DNA of 64,000 nucleotides from Flavobacteriaceae bacterium UBA3591 (GTDB lineage Bacteria > Bacteroidota > Bacteroidia > Flavobacteriales > Flavobacteriaceae), in contig DFMO01000003.1 of the NCBI GenBank assembly GCA_002375695.1, forward strand, positions 327,466 through 391,465, read 5' to 3'. Position numbers and translations under genes: made by a program. Below the pieces are notes generated by a model. It searched no databases and had not been told where the DNA came from. It worked only from the letters and a program-made list of their open reading frames with translations. Of the stretch, positions 18,333-27,508 are shown piece by piece (within the stretch, counting starts at the first letter, position 1; each line of letters begins with the position of its first letter).

Positions 18333-18352
18333 ATGCTACTAACAACAAATTG

Positions 18353-18601
18353 TTAGTCTTCATATTCTTTCTTTTTTACTGGTTTTATACCTAATAGTTT
18401 ATCGACGGCTTTTAATACAAATGCTTTTTTAAGTATTGCACCCACAGTATTTGCCACTATTCCTATTGGTGAAAAGGTATCGCTAATAGTCTCTTTACTT
18501 TTGGTAATACCCAATTTTACTTCTTCAAAATCAATTTGTGATTTTAACCGAAGGTATTTCAAATCTCTGTCTATTTCTTCAAATGTGGTATATCTTTTCA
18601 T
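18353..18601 (-). CDS. DUF6327 family protein
   Basis: An 82-residue protein starting MKRYTTFEEIDRDL; the ATG at 18601 lies 2 bp after the stop of the upstream holin-like gene and matches the flavobacterial family start. It has a conserved helical N-terminus with acidic and basic residues and a hydrophobic stretch near the C-terminus. Function unknown. It is the last gene of a three-gene cluster with YtxH and a holin-like protein, a set associated with envelope stress in related bacteria by inference. Confidence 0.78.
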   Translation of the reverse strand: MKRYTTFEEIDRDLKYLRLKSQIDFEEVKLGITKSKETISDTFSPIGIVANTVGAILKKAFVLKAVDKLLGIKPVKKKEYED

Positions 18602-18602
18602 A

Positions 18603-19049
18603 TTAATTTGAAATATTATCGTTGGTAGTTGCAGTGCTTCCAAGCGTATTTTGATATTCTACTGCTTCTTGTTCGGCAGCTACTTTTGGATCTATATCTT
18701 CATCATCGTACAATACGCCAGAAAATTTATAAAGTAAGTAGCGTTCTATCATCTTTCTACCAAAAACAAACATTAAAATTAATAGTATTCCGTAAAAAGC
18801 ACCAACCAATAAAAAGCCTACATAACCGTGTTCAAAAAAAGTACCGAGCCAAAAGGCTGCTCCTATTGATAAAAATAATAAAACAAATAGTGATAAACTA
18901 CCGTAAACCAATAAATTAACTAAGGATACAGCACCTTTCATGGTAGATTTAAACAAGCGTAGTTGATAATACTCTGCTGTGCTTAAGGTGTAATCCTCAA
19001 TTCTATTGGCTACATTATTTAAACTTTCTTTTAGGCTATTAAATGCCAT
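18603..19049 (-). CDS. Phage holin family / YqjE-like membrane protein
   Basis: A 148-residue protein with two strong membrane segments (about residues 42-70 and 76-97) separated by a short loop, and a charged C-terminus. It fits the Holin-X/YqjE superfamily of small chromosomal membrane proteins. Despite the name there is no nearby phage gene. It sits between YtxH (1 bp gap) and DUF6327 (1 bp gap), a tight operon. Confidence 0.8.
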   Translation of the reverse strand: MAFNSLKESLNNVANRIEDYTLSTAEYYQLRLFKSTMKGAVSLVNLLVYGSLSLFVLLFLSIGAAFWLGTFFEHGYVGFLLVGAFYGILLILMFVFGRKMIERYLLYKFSGVLYDDEDIDPKVAAEQEAVEYQNTLGSTATTNDNISN

Positions 19050-19050
19050 A

Positions 19051-19428
19051 TTATGAAGTTGCTTTTTTAGCTGTGGCTTTAGTTTTATCTACGGTAGACT
19101 CCATTTGAAGCTTTGCATTTTGCTTTCTTAAGGCTTCTAATTTATCTTCCATTGCCAAAATAATATCGTCTGCTTTATAGCTTGCCGATGATAATGTTTC
19201 ATTTAACTTTTGTTCAAAACTCAACCTTGCTTTTTGAGCTCTATCGGTTAAATTACTCGAAGTTTCTCGATATTGTTTGTTAAGCTGTTTTTGAGCTTTT
19301 TTAGCTTCTTTATTAAGTTTATTTCGGGTTTTTGAACCTTTATCGGGAGCGTAAAGAATTCCTATTCCTGCGCCAATTGCTGCTCCTGTTAATAATGCTA
19401 AAATTGTTTGACCTGTATTTGATGCCAT
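19051..19428 (-). CDS. YtxH domain-containing protein
   Basis: A 125-residue protein with the YtxH signature at the N-terminus: a glycine-rich membrane segment (GAAIGAGIGILYAPDKGS, residues about 15-32) followed by a long Lys/Gln/Ala-rich helix likely to form a coiled coil. YtxH proteins are often general stress proteins. It is the first gene of a three-gene operon and probably drives the other two. Confidence 0.88.
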   Translation of the reverse strand: MASNTGQTILALLTGAAIGAGIGILYAPDKGSKTRNKLNKEAKKAQKQLNKQYRETSSNLTDRAQKARLSFEQKLNETLSSASYKADDIILAMEDKLEALRKQNAKLQMESTVDKTKATAKKATS

Positions 19429-19596
19429 TATTTTGTGTTTTAATTAGTTAATAAGGTCAAAGATAGAGAACAAGTTTGCGGTGTGCTGTTAACAACCGGT
19501 TAATAGTTAATTTTGAATGTATAAAATTATCTTAAAACTTAAACAATTCAATTATAAATCATTAAAAAATTGCAATTCTATACACAATTTTGTTAA

Positions 19597-21276
19597 TTAT
19601 TGAGAAATTTTGGCCCAAGAGTCTCGTAGACCTACTGTACGGTTAAAAACTATATTTTCGGAAGTTGAATCTCTATCGACTACAAAATAACCAATTCGCT
19701 GAAATTGAAATTTATCTTCCACATTTGCTTCTTTTACGCTAGGCTCGGCATAGGCCGTAATAGTTTTTAAAGAATCTGGATTGATAAATTCCATAAAGTC
19801 TTTTTCTTTATCGGTATCTGGAGAAGGTTCGGTAAACAAACGGTCGTAAAGACGCACTTCTACAGATTGTGCGTGTGTTTTAGACACCCAGTGAAGCGTA
19901 CCTTTAACTTTGCGTAGCGATGCTTCACTCCCGCTACCGCTTTTACTATCGGGATCGTAAGTACAATGGATGGCAGTAATATTGCCGTCGGCATCTTTTT
20001 CAACACTCTCACCTTTGATGATATAAGCGTTTTTTAATCGAACTTCTTTCCCAAGAGTTAATCGGAAAAACTTGCGATTGGCTTCTTCTTTAAAATCGTT
20101 TCTTTCTATAAATAATTCTTTTGAAAAAGGAAGTTCGCGCGAGCCTGCATTTTCATCTTCCGGATTATTTTCGGCAGTTAACATTTCAGTTTTACCTTCG
20201 GGATAATTGTCGATAATAAGTTTAATTGGATCTAAAACCACCATAATTCGCGGTGCTTTTTTATTTAAATCTTCTCGTACATTAAACTCTAAATGAGATA
20301 CGTCAATAAGGTTTTCACGCTTGCCGACCCCAATACTATCGGCAAAATTTTTAATAGATTCTGGGGTATATCCTCTGCGTCTTAAGCCCGAAATTGTAGG
20401 CATTCGCGGGTCGTCCCAACCTTCTACTACACCACCGCTCACCAATTGAGCGAGTTTGCGTTTACTTACCACCGTATGACTTAAATTTCTACGGGCAAAT
20501 TCGCGCTGTTTTGGGCGTAGTTTATCTTTGTCAACTATTTGGTCTAAAAACCAATCGTACAGCTCTCTGTGCGGTAAAAATTCGAGCGTACAAAACGAAT
20601 GCGAAACTTGTTCAATATAATCGCTTTCGCCGTGCGTCCAGTCGTACATTGGGAAAATTTTCCAATCGGTACCGGTACGGTGGTGCGATTTAAAAAGGGT
20701 ACGGTACATTACGGGATCGCGCATTAGCATATTTGGCGATGCCATATCAATTTTAGCTCGCAATACATGTTCACCCTCTTTTGTTTCGCCGTTTTTCATC
20801 TTTTCAAACAGCTCTAAATTTTCTTCAATTGAGCGGTCTCTAAACGGACTTGGTGTACCGGGCGTATTGGGCGTACCTTTTTGCTCTGCAATTGCTTCAG
20901 AAGTTTGCGAATCTACGTACGCTTTGCCTTCTTTAATTAATTGTACAGCCCAATCATACAATTGCTGAAAGTAATCGGATGCGTAGCATTCTGAAGCCCA
21001 TTTGTATCCCAACCACGATATATCGCGCTTAATAGCATCTACAAATTCTTGCTCTTCTTTTGCAGGATTGGTATCGTCAAAACGTAAATTTACTGGGGCG
21101 TTGTATTTCTCGCCCAACCCAAAGTTTAAACAAATAGAGGACGCATGACCAATGTGTAAATAGCCATTGGGTTCTGGCGGAAATCTAAAACACAATTCTT
21201 CTTTTTTATAACCTTTTGAAAGATCTTCTTCAATTATGTGTTCTATAAAATTGAGCGGCGCAGCTTCTTTTGTCAT
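19597..21276 (-). CDS. glnS: Glutamine--tRNA ligase
   Basis: A 559-residue class I synthetase, closely related to GluRS. The HIGH-type motif is FPPEPNGYLHIGHASSI, and the KMSKS-type motif is VVSKRKL. The C-terminal beta-barrel anticodon domain is present (ending FNRTVGLRDSWAKI). The ATG at 21276 (MTKEAAPLNFIEHII) is preferred over an upstream one because the promoter-like sequence lies between them. Presence of GlnRS implies direct charging of tRNA-Gln. It is divergent from folB. Confidence 0.96.
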   Translation of the reverse strand: MTKEAAPLNFIEHIIEEDLSKGYKKEELCFRFPPEPNGYLHIGHASSICLNFGLGEKYNAPVNLRFDDTNPAKEEQEFVDAIKRDISWLGYKWASECYASDYFQQLYDWAVQLIKEGKAYVDSQTSEAIAEQKGTPNTPGTPSPFRDRSIEENLELFEKMKNGETKEGEHVLRAKIDMASPNMLMRDPVMYRTLFKSHHRTGTDWKIFPMYDWTHGESDYIEQVSHSFCTLEFLPHRELYDWFLDQIVDKDKLRPKQREFARRNLSHTVVSKRKLAQLVSGGVVEGWDDPRMPTISGLRRRGYTPESIKNFADSIGVGKRENLIDVSHLEFNVREDLNKKAPRIMVVLDPIKLIIDNYPEGKTEMLTAENNPEDENAGSRELPFSKELFIERNDFKEEANRKFFRLTLGKEVRLKNAYIIKGESVEKDADGNITAIHCTYDPDSKSGSGSEASLRKVKGTLHWVSKTHAQSVEVRLYDRLFTEPSPDTDKEKDFMEFINPDSLKTITAYAEPSVKEANVEDKFQFQRIGYFVVDRDSTSENIVFNRTVGLRDSWAKISQ

Positions 21277-21334
21277 AAATTTTGAATTAAAGACTGAGAT
21301 TGTCTTATAAATATTACGTTTGTTTTTGTGGGTA

Positions 21335-21342
21335 CAAAGGTA
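21335..21342 (-). promoter_or_regulatory. -7 promoter element of glnS
   Basis: The minus strand reads TACCTTTG (TAnnTTTG) 58 bp upstream of the glnS ATG. It lies within the 107-bp region shared with the divergent folB, whose own -7 box starts 20 bp away. Confidence 0.45.
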
Positions 21343-21361
21343 ACCAAATAACATAAAAAAG

Positions 21362-21369
21362 TATCTTTG
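21362..21369 (+). promoter_or_regulatory. -7 promoter element of folB
   Basis: TATCTTTG lies 14 bp before the folB ATG. With the glnS box it makes closely spaced divergent promoters, so the two genes could affect each other's transcription. Confidence 0.45.
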
Positions 21370-21383
21370 CCAAAACTATTTCC

Positions 21384-21740
21384 ATGGGAAGAATTAGATT
21401 AAAAAATATAAAGATTTATGCCTTTCACGGGTGTTTAGACGAAGAAGGGCAAATAGGTTCAGATTATATTGTAAACCTCTCGGTTAAAGCAGATTTAAAA
21501 AAGGCTTCAAATACCGATGCGCTTTCAGATACGGTAGATTATGTATTGCTTCAAAAAATAGTAAAAGATGAAATGGCAATACGTTCAAAACTATTAGAAC
21601 ACGTTGCAAAAAGAATAATCGATTCGGTATTTATAAAACTCGAAATGGTTACAAATGTTAAGGTTACAGTTTCAAAAAGAAATCCGCCAATTGGAGGCGA
21701 TGTTGCCGAAGTAAGTGTTACAATGAAAAGGAGTAGGTAA
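21384..21740 (+). CDS. folB: Dihydroneopterin aldolase
   Basis: A 118-residue FolB protein: N-terminal IRLKNIKIYAFHGCLDEE, the conserved DTVDYVLL motif (about residues 51-58), LLEHVAKRI, and C-terminal VTVSKRNPPI with the active-site Lys. It converts 7,8-dihydroneopterin to 6-hydroxymethyl-dihydropterin in folate synthesis, working as a homo-octamer. Usual length is 115-125. It stands alone before tRNA-Cys. Confidence 0.95.
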   Translation: MGRIRLKNIKIYAFHGCLDEEGQIGSDYIVNLSVKADLKKASNTDALSDTVDYVLLQKIVKDEMAIRSKLLEHVAKRIIDSVFIKLEMVTNVKVTVSKRNPPIGGDVAEVSVTMKRSR

Positions 21741-21777
21741 TTTAAATTATTAATAGGATTTTTACGTATAATTTTTT

Positions 21778-21785
21778 TACATTTG
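21778..21785 (+). promoter_or_regulatory. -7 promoter element upstream of tRNA-Cys
   Basis: TACATTTG matches TAnnTTTG and ends 49 bp before the mature tRNA 5' end. A clear -33 TTG was not seen. Confidence 0.4.
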
Positions 21786-21834
21786 CAAGCATTCTGGAGT
21801 AATTGACAGCCTATAGTTGTTATTACCAAAAATT

Positions 21835-21905
21835 GGCATCGTGGCCGAGTGGCTAGGCTCAGCTCTGCAAAAGCTGCTACAGCGGTTCGAATCCGCTCGA
21901 TGCCT
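21835..21905 (+). tRNA. tRNA-Cys (anticodon GCA)
   Basis: A full cloverleaf is readable: acceptor GGCATCG pairs with CGATGCC, the anticodon stem CAGCT/AGCTG encloses loop CTGCAAA with anticodon GCA (21867-21869), and the T-arm contains GGTTCGAATCC. The discriminator is T and the CCA end is not encoded. A terminator follows immediately. Confidence 0.96.
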
Positions 21906-21906
21906 C

Positions 21907-21937
21907 AAAAAACCTCAACCTTGGTTGGGGTTTTTTA
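21907..21937 (+). terminator. Intrinsic terminator after tRNA-Cys
   Basis: Hairpin CCTCAACC-TT-GGTTGGGG (one G-T pair) preceded by A6 and followed by T6, directly after the tRNA. Confidence 0.85.
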
Positions 21938-21980
21938 TTTTCAATACATTTATAAACTGTTTAATTTTCATGCAAAACAA

Positions 21981-22709
21981 TTACTGTGGGACAGTAATTT
22001 CGGGCTCTGGAATAGGCGTTCTAGGTATGTTTAAAGGGCGTTCTTGACCGGGAATTCTTTCTAAACCAGCTTCCATCCCTTTCGGGAAAACGCCTTGAAT
22101 AAGCAATAAAATTCCGAAAGCTAATATTAAGATACTAATCCATTTTTTGGTTTTAAAAATAAACCGAGGCGTCATTTTATTTTTTAGTTTTTTAGCCAAA
22201 AGAATTTTTAAAATATCGGTAACAAAAAAAGCTGCTAAAACCGTGCAAACAAATAAAAACACACCATTATCTGTAGAGGTTAGCGCATTTGCCATAATTA
22301 ACGTCCCTATCCAACCGGCTAAAACACCAAAATTTACAAAATTGAGTAAAAATCCTTTTAAAAATAAGCCGCCTAAATTCTTTTTAACCTTTACAGCGTA
22401 GTGTTCGCGTACAATTTTAAAAATAGATCTATTAGTTCGTATGTACGAAATAATGCCATAGGCTATTAAAATACCTCCTCCAAATATTAAGAGGGCAGGG
22501 TCATCTTTTACCTTTTCAAGGATTTTACTGGTACTAAAAAAGGCGATTAGTATAAATATAACATCGGCAAAAATTGCCCCTAAATCAAAAAATATTGCAG
22601 CCTTAATGCCTTTAGTAATGGCAGTTTCAATAAGCGTAAAAAATACCGGACCTACGGCAAAAGCCAATAGAAACCCATAAAATGCTGCGTAAAGTAAACC
22701 ATCGAACAT
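21981..22709 (-). CDS. LysE/RhtB family amino-acid exporter
   Basis: A 242-residue membrane protein with about six hydrophobic segments and the family N-terminal signature FAVGPVFFTLIETAI. The ATG at 22709 is chosen; the only earlier in-frame start is a TTG. LysE/RhtB proteins export amino acids or homoserine-type compounds. The substrate cannot be deduced. The C-terminal tail is proline-rich (NIPRTPIPEPEITVPQ). It is convergent with tRNA-Cys. Confidence 0.9.
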   Translation of the reverse strand: MFDGLLYAAFYGFLLAFAVGPVFFTLIETAITKGIKAAIFFDLGAIFADVIFILIAFFSTSKILEKVKDDPALLIFGGGILIAYGIISYIRTNRSIFKIVREHYAVKVKKNLGGLFLKGFLLNFVNFGVLAGWIGTLIMANALTSTDNGVFLFVCTVLAAFFVTDILKILLAKKLKNKMTPRFIFKTKKWISILILAFGILLLIQGVFPKGMEAGLERIPGQERPLNIPRTPIPEPEITVPQ

Positions 22710-22880
22710 AGTTGGGTAAAAATACAAATTAGTTTAACCCAATTATAGAAATTTAAACTATTTCATTATTCACAACTAATAGTTGTTATTTGTGAAATAC
22801 GAAACTTAAAAAGTATTTTAAAAATTTTAAGAATATAAAACTTTTACTAATCTATTGATGGCCAAATAATTTTAGGAGCG

Positions 22881-25082
22881 TTAAAAGTCGTCTTTATGCC
22901 CTAACATTGTAAAATCTAAATGCTTTTTAACGAGATCGGCATTTTTAACTTTTACAAAAACTTCATCTCCCAATCGATAAACATTGTTTGTTCGTTTTCC
23001 TATAACCGCGTATTCATCTCTATCAAATTCATAATGGTCGTCTTGTAAATCTTGCAAACGGACCATTCCTTCGCATTTATTTTGAATAATTTCAATATAT
23101 ACACCCCATTCGGTAACTCCCGAAATTACGCCTAAAAATTCTTCATCTTTATGATCTTGCATATATTTTACCTGCATATATTTTATGCTGTCACGTTCGG
23201 CATTTGTTGCAAGACTTTCCATATCGCTACTGTGGCTACAACGCTCTTCGTATTCTTCTTCATTTACACTTTTTCCATCTTCTAAATAATGTTGTAAAAG
23301 TCTGTGAACCATAACATCGGGGTAGCGACGAATGGGCGAGGTAAAATGTGTATAATAGTCAAAAGCTAAACCATAATGACCAATATTTTTGGTAGTATAC
23401 ACTGCCTTACTCATACTTCTAATTGCAATGGTATCTATTAAATTTTGTTCTTTTTTACCTTGAACATCTTTTAATAATTTGTTCATTGAAGTAGCTGTAG
23501 AATATCGGTCTTTAGTATTTAATTTATACCCAAAACGTTTAATAATATTTTCTAAAGCTGCAATTTTTTCGTCATCGGGTTCATCGTGTACGCGGTAAAC
23601 AAAGGTCTTTTTGGGTTGTTGTTTTCCAATAAATTGGGCTACGCTTCTATTGGCTAAAAGCATAAATTCTTCAATCATTTTATTGGCATCTTTACTTTCT
23701 TTAAAATACACTCCTTCTGGATTTCCTTTGTCGTCGAGTTTAAATTTTACCTCTACCTTATCAAAAGAAATAGCTCCCGCTCGCATACGTTTTGTGCGAA
23801 GAATTTTTGCTAATCTGTCCATTTCTAAAACCGCCGAAGCAATTTCGGGTTTTACGGTGTATTCTTCATCGGTTATTGAAATATGAGATGGTATTTTATG
23901 CGTTTTTTCCTCAGGATTTTCAATAATATGCTGGGCTTCTTCATACGCAAAACGCGCGTCGCTATAAGTTACCGTTTTACCAAACCATTGTTTTACAACT
24001 TCGGCTTTTTTATTCATTTCAAAAACGGCAGAAAAGGTATATTTTTCTTCGTGTGGTCTTAACGAACAAGCATTGTTGGAAAGTATTTCGGGTAACATTG
24101 GTACTACTCTATCTACCAAGTAAACCGAGGTTGCACGTTCATAAGCCTCATCGTCCAGTTCATTGCCTGGCGTAACATAATGCGATACATCGGCAATATG
24201 AATTCCTATTTCGTAGTTGCCATTTTCTAAAATTTCAAAAGAAAGGGCATCGTCAAAATCTTTCGCATCTTTTGGATCGATTGTAAAGGTTAACGTTTGT
24301 CGCATATCGCGACGTTTTTTTACTTCAGAATCTTTTATTGAAGTATCTATTTTATTGGCAAATTCTTCTACCTCGTTCGGAAACTCATAGGGCAAACCAT
24401 ATTGCGCTAAGATTGAGTGAATTTCGGTATTGTGTTCGCCAGGCGTACCCAGCACTTTTATAACTTTTCCTATTGGCGAATCTTCTTTTTCTGGCCAATC
24501 TACTAATGCCACAAGTACTTTTTCACCATTTTTTGCACCGTTGATATTATTCTTCGGAACAAAAATATCGGTATACATTTTATAATCACTAATCTCAACA
24601 AAGGCAAAATTTTCCTGTACTTGAATGGTACCTACAAATTCGGTACGTTTTCTTTCAACAATTTTGGTTATTTCACCCTCTGTTTTTCCGCCTTTTTTCC
24701 GCTTAAAAACATATACTTCAACAATATCGCCGTGTAGTGCTTTATTTAAATTTTTACTGCTTACATAAATATCATCTTCTAACTCATCGACAATAATATA
24801 CCCTTGGCCTCTGCCCGCTATATCTACTTTACCGGTGTAATAATTTTGAGAAGGTGTAATAATATACTTACCGCGATCAACTTCTTGAATGGTTCCTTTG
24901 CCCTGTAAATTTTTTAATTTTTTAATTATCTGATTTCTACTGCTAGGATCATCAAGGTTTAGTTTTGCAGCAATTTGTTTGTAATTAAAAGGTTTTGAAT
25001 GATCTTTCCGAAGAATTTGTAAAATGGTTTGGGAAAGATTATCAATTTTATTTTTATTCTTTTTATTTTTTTTCTTTGGCAT
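22881..25082 (-). CDS. rnr: Ribonuclease R
   Basis: A 733-residue 3'-5' exoribonuclease: Lys-rich N-terminus with a winged-helix-like segment (residues about 15-75), two cold-shock domains (about 80-210), an RNB catalytic domain with the metal-binding aspartates in TIDPKDAKDFDDAL (D269, D275, D277, D278), and a C-terminal S1 domain (about 650-720). It degrades structured RNA, including rRNA and mRNA with secondary structure. It is the last minus-strand gene before the putative origin region. Confidence 0.96.
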   Translation of the reverse strand: MPKKKNKKNKNKIDNLSQTILQILRKDHSKPFNYKQIAAKLNLDDPSSRNQIIKKLKNLQGKGTIQEVDRGKYIITPSQNYYTGKVDIAGRGQGYIIVDELEDDIYVSSKNLNKALHGDIVEVYVFKRKKGGKTEGEITKIVERKRTEFVGTIQVQENFAFVEISDYKMYTDIFVPKNNINGAKNGEKVLVALVDWPEKEDSPIGKVIKVLGTPGEHNTEIHSILAQYGLPYEFPNEVEEFANKIDTSIKDSEVKKRRDMRQTLTFTIDPKDAKDFDDALSFEILENGNYEIGIHIADVSHYVTPGNELDDEAYERATSVYLVDRVVPMLPEILSNNACSLRPHEEKYTFSAVFEMNKKAEVVKQWFGKTVTYSDARFAYEEAQHIIENPEEKTHKIPSHISITDEEYTVKPEIASAVLEMDRLAKILRTKRMRAGAISFDKVEVKFKLDDKGNPEGVYFKESKDANKMIEEFMLLANRSVAQFIGKQQPKKTFVYRVHDEPDDEKIAALENIIKRFGYKLNTKDRYSTATSMNKLLKDVQGKKEQNLIDTIAIRSMSKAVYTTKNIGHYGLAFDYYTHFTSPIRRYPDVMVHRLLQHYLEDGKSVNEEEYEERCSHSSDMESLATNAERDSIKYMQVKYMQDHKDEEFLGVISGVTEWGVYIEIIQNKCEGMVRLQDLQDDHYEFDRDEYAVIGKRTNNVYRLGDEVFVKVKNADLVKKHLDFTMLGHKDDF

Positions 25083-25240
25083 ATAAATTTTTGTAATTGC
25101 GTAAATGTACTACTTCTCAAAGAATGACGTCTTTACATTAGGAAAGATTTAGTACCTTAGAGAAGCCTTTTAAGTGTAGTACTTACTTTTTTATTACGCT
25201 GTGGTTTTTAATCCATAATTTATTATTGAATATACAAAAA

Positions 25241-25480
25241 ATGAAGAATTTTAAAACCATAGCAATTTTTCAATATCCTGCAGAATACGCGGTTCTTCAA
25301 CTATTATTTGATCAAAACCAAATAAGATACTTTTTTGAAAATGAAACTATGATTAGTGTTTTTCCTTTCTATTCTAACGCTATTGGCGGGATAAGATTAA
25401 AAGTACATACCGAAGATATAGTACGCGCTAACAAAATTATAAAGGATTTAAACAATTCTTCAAATTTAAAAATAGTTTAA
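25241..25480 (+). CDS. DUF2007 family protein (putative signal-transducing protein)
   Basis: A 79-residue protein starting MKNFKTIAIFQYPAEY; the ATG at 25241 is chosen over an in-frame TTG at 25226. DUF2007 is a small ferredoxin-like fold found in many bacteria, sometimes fused to other domains; its biological role is not established. The body shows the family's ligand-like core (LLFDQNQIRYFFENE) and a final HTEDIVRANKII helix. It stands alone beside a long gene-free stretch. Confidence 0.82.
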   Translation: MKNFKTIAIFQYPAEYAVLQLLFDQNQIRYFFENETMISVFPFYSNAIGGIRLKVHTEDIVRANKIIKDLNNSSNLKIV

Positions 25481-26101
25481 GCCTACCAATTCCAAATTCT
25501 AAAAAATTCATCCAACTTCAATTTTTAATGTTATCAACATATATAGTATACATCTATTTTTTTTTCTAAAATTTTAAAATAAAAATATTGATTATGATAG
25601 GTTGTTAATATGTACAATAACTTTTTGAATATTTATTTTGAATTCTCGTTATGGGAATTTAAATAAGAGGTTATTAACATAGATTTAAGATTTAAAGCCC
25701 TTAATTTTAAGCTTATATATTTAGTATTTAACAGCTGTGAACAACCTATCTTCACAACTTAAATTTTATAAGTTTTACCAATTTTATTGTTTGAAACTCA
25801 AAATTTGCTGCTCATAAGTGTTAGTTAAAAAAGTATTTTAAAATTTGCTTTCCACAATTTTTTAAATCTATTGTAAATTTTTTCTTAAAATGCAATTTTA
25901 GTTGTGGTATTTAAGTGAACAAATATCAACACCGTTGTTAACTATTGTGTAAAGCCATGGTTAAGAAATTATTATTTTTTGAAAATCAAATAGTTACTTA
26001 TAATTTACTAACACTAACCGGCTTTGTACATCAAAATTATCTTTTAAAATCGATTTTTTTTAATTATTCATGGGTAAGAAAATTTCTGTAACCGAAATCG
26101 T
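25481..26101. other. Long AT-rich gene-free region with DnaA-box-like 9-mers (candidate oriC)
   Basis: About 620 bp without a credible ORF. One-mismatch matches to the DnaA box TTATNCACA are TTATCAACA (25531-25539), TTATTAACA (25671-25679) and, on the minus strand, TTGTTCACA (25736-25744). Two-mismatch variants lie at 25848-25856, 25923-25931 and, on the minus strand, near 25945-25953. Very AT-rich blocks (25555-25600, 25830-25890) could serve as an unwinding element. The adjacent genes diverge around it (rnr to the left, DUF2007 and rpiB to the right) and parS-like sites lie about 15 kb away. The boxes are not exact, so this is a hypothesis. Confidence 0.35.
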
Positions 26102-26109
26102 TATCTTTG
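26102..26109 (+). promoter_or_regulatory. -7 promoter element of rpiB
   Basis: TATCTTTG (TAnnTTTG) lies 15 bp before the rpiB ATG. It overlaps an in-frame TTG codon at 26107, which argues against that codon as the start. Confidence 0.45.
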
Positions 26110-26124
26110 AAAAAAAATAAAATC

Positions 26125-26556
26125 ATGAAAATTTCCATAGGTAACGATCACGCTGGCACCGAATATAAATTTGAAATTATTTCATATTTAGAAAAAGAAG
26201 GACACACGGTTATCAATCACGGAACCGATGAAGAATCTAGTGTAGATTATCCAGACTTTGTACACCCAGTTGCAACCGATGTTGAAAACCAAACTGCAGA
26301 CTTAGGTATTATTATTTGCGGTAGCGGAAACGGTGCAAATATGACGGCTAATAAACATCAAAAAGTGCGTTCGGCATTGTGTTGGACCAAAGAAATTACT
26401 GCATTGGCAAGACAGCATAACGACGCTAATATTTTGAGCATTCCGGCACGCTTTACCAGTAAACCCCAAGCTATTGAAATGGTAAAAACATTTTTAAACA
26501 CCGAGTTTGAAGGTGGTCGCCATAAAAATAGAGTAGCAAAGATAGCTTGTTTATAA
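26125..26556 (+). CDS. rpiB: Ribose-5-phosphate isomerase B (RpiB/LacAB family)
   Basis: A 143-residue protein with the RpiB N-terminus SIGNDHAGTEYKFEI, the phosphate-binding and catalytic Cys loop IICGSGNGANMTANK, and the VRSALCW...ARQHNDANILSIPARF block. It interconverts ribulose-5-phosphate and ribose-5-phosphate; LacAB-like sugar isomerases share the fold, so specificity is inferred. Start ATG at 26125 follows a -7 box. It leads a plus-strand group with the CDF exporter 9 bp downstream. Confidence 0.92.
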   Translation: MKISIGNDHAGTEYKFEIISYLEKEGHTVINHGTDEESSVDYPDFVHPVATDVENQTADLGIIICGSGNGANMTANKHQKVRSALCWTKEITALARQHNDANILSIPARFTSKPQAIEMVKTFLNTEFEGGRHKNRVAKIACL

Positions 26557-26565
26557 CCTGTTAAC

Positions 26566-27495
26566 ATGGCTCATAATCACGCACATGCTAGCAATGATGC
26601 GCACGGCCATTCGCATCCAGATTTAAAAGGAAAGAAGCTGTTAATTTCTATCTTTTTAAATGTGGGGATTACCGTTGCACAAATTATAGGCGGTATTATT
26701 TCTGGGAGCTTATCACTACTTTCAGATGCACTTCACAATTTTAGTGATGTTTTATCTTTGGTTGTAAGTTATATAGCCGATAAGTTTTCAAAAAAAGATG
26801 CGTCTATTGAACGTACTTTTGGCTACAAACGTGCCGAAATTATTGCTGCATTTGTAAATTCGGCAACCTTAATTGTTGTTGCTGTATACTTAATTTACGA
26901 AGCCATTTTACGTTTTATGAATCCGCAATCTATTGAAAGCGGATTGGTTATTTGGCTAGCAGTTTTAGGTATCTTTTTTAATGGATTTAGTGTGTTATTG
27001 CTTTTTAAAGATTCAAAAAGTAATATGAACATGCGTTCTGCCTACCTCCATTTATTTACTGATATGGCAGCCTCTGTAGCCGTATTAATTGGCGGACTGT
27101 TAATGAAATATTTTCAGTGGTTTTGGGTAGATAGTTTATTGACAATTTTAATAGCTATTTACCTGTTAATTATGGGTTATAATTTGCTCAAATCGTCTTT
27201 TAAAGTATTAATGCTCTTTACGCCAGACGATTTAAATCTTGAAGTTATTAGTGAAGCGATTAATAAAATTCAGGGGGTTAAAAATGTGCATCATATGCAT
27301 ATTTGGCAACTTAACGAACAAGAAACCCATCTTGAAGCGCATATCGATTTTTATGACGATATAACACTTTCACAGTTTGATGCGGTATTAACACAAGTAG
27401 AAGAATTGTTATACCACGATTTTGGAATAAACCATGTAACAATTCAACCCGAACATCAAAAAGACGATCCAAAAGATATGATAGTTCAGGATTAA
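26566..27495 (+). CDS. Cation diffusion facilitator (CzcD-type metal exporter)
   Basis: A 309-residue transporter with a His-rich N-terminus (HNHAHASNDAHGHSH), six hydrophobic segments, the metal-site motif LLSDALHNFSDV in TM2 and a second HLFTDMAAS in TM5, and a C-terminal cytoplasmic domain with VKNVHHMHIWQLN. These features match zinc/cobalt/cadmium CDF proteins that export divalent metal in exchange for protons. It lies between rpiB and a GNAT gene in the same direction. Confidence 0.94.
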   Translation: MAHNHAHASNDAHGHSHPDLKGKKLLISIFLNVGITVAQIIGGIISGSLSLLSDALHNFSDVLSLVVSYIADKFSKKDASIERTFGYKRAEIIAAFVNSATLIVVAVYLIYEAILRFMNPQSIESGLVIWLAVLGIFFNGFSVLLLFKDSKSNMNMRSAYLHLFTDMAASVAVLIGGLLMKYFQWFWVDSLLTILIAIYLLIMGYNLLKSSFKVLMLFTPDDLNLEVISEAINKIQGVKNVHHMHIWQLNEQETHLEAHIDFYDDITLSQFDAVLTQVEELLYHDFGINHVTIQPEHQKDDPKDMIVQD

Positions 27496-27508
27496 AAAAT
27501 TAAACTAT

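Noticed and set aside
18603..19049. Holin-like gene as a sign of a prophage
   Set aside because: No other phage genes are near, and it sits in a stable operon with YtxH and DUF6327.
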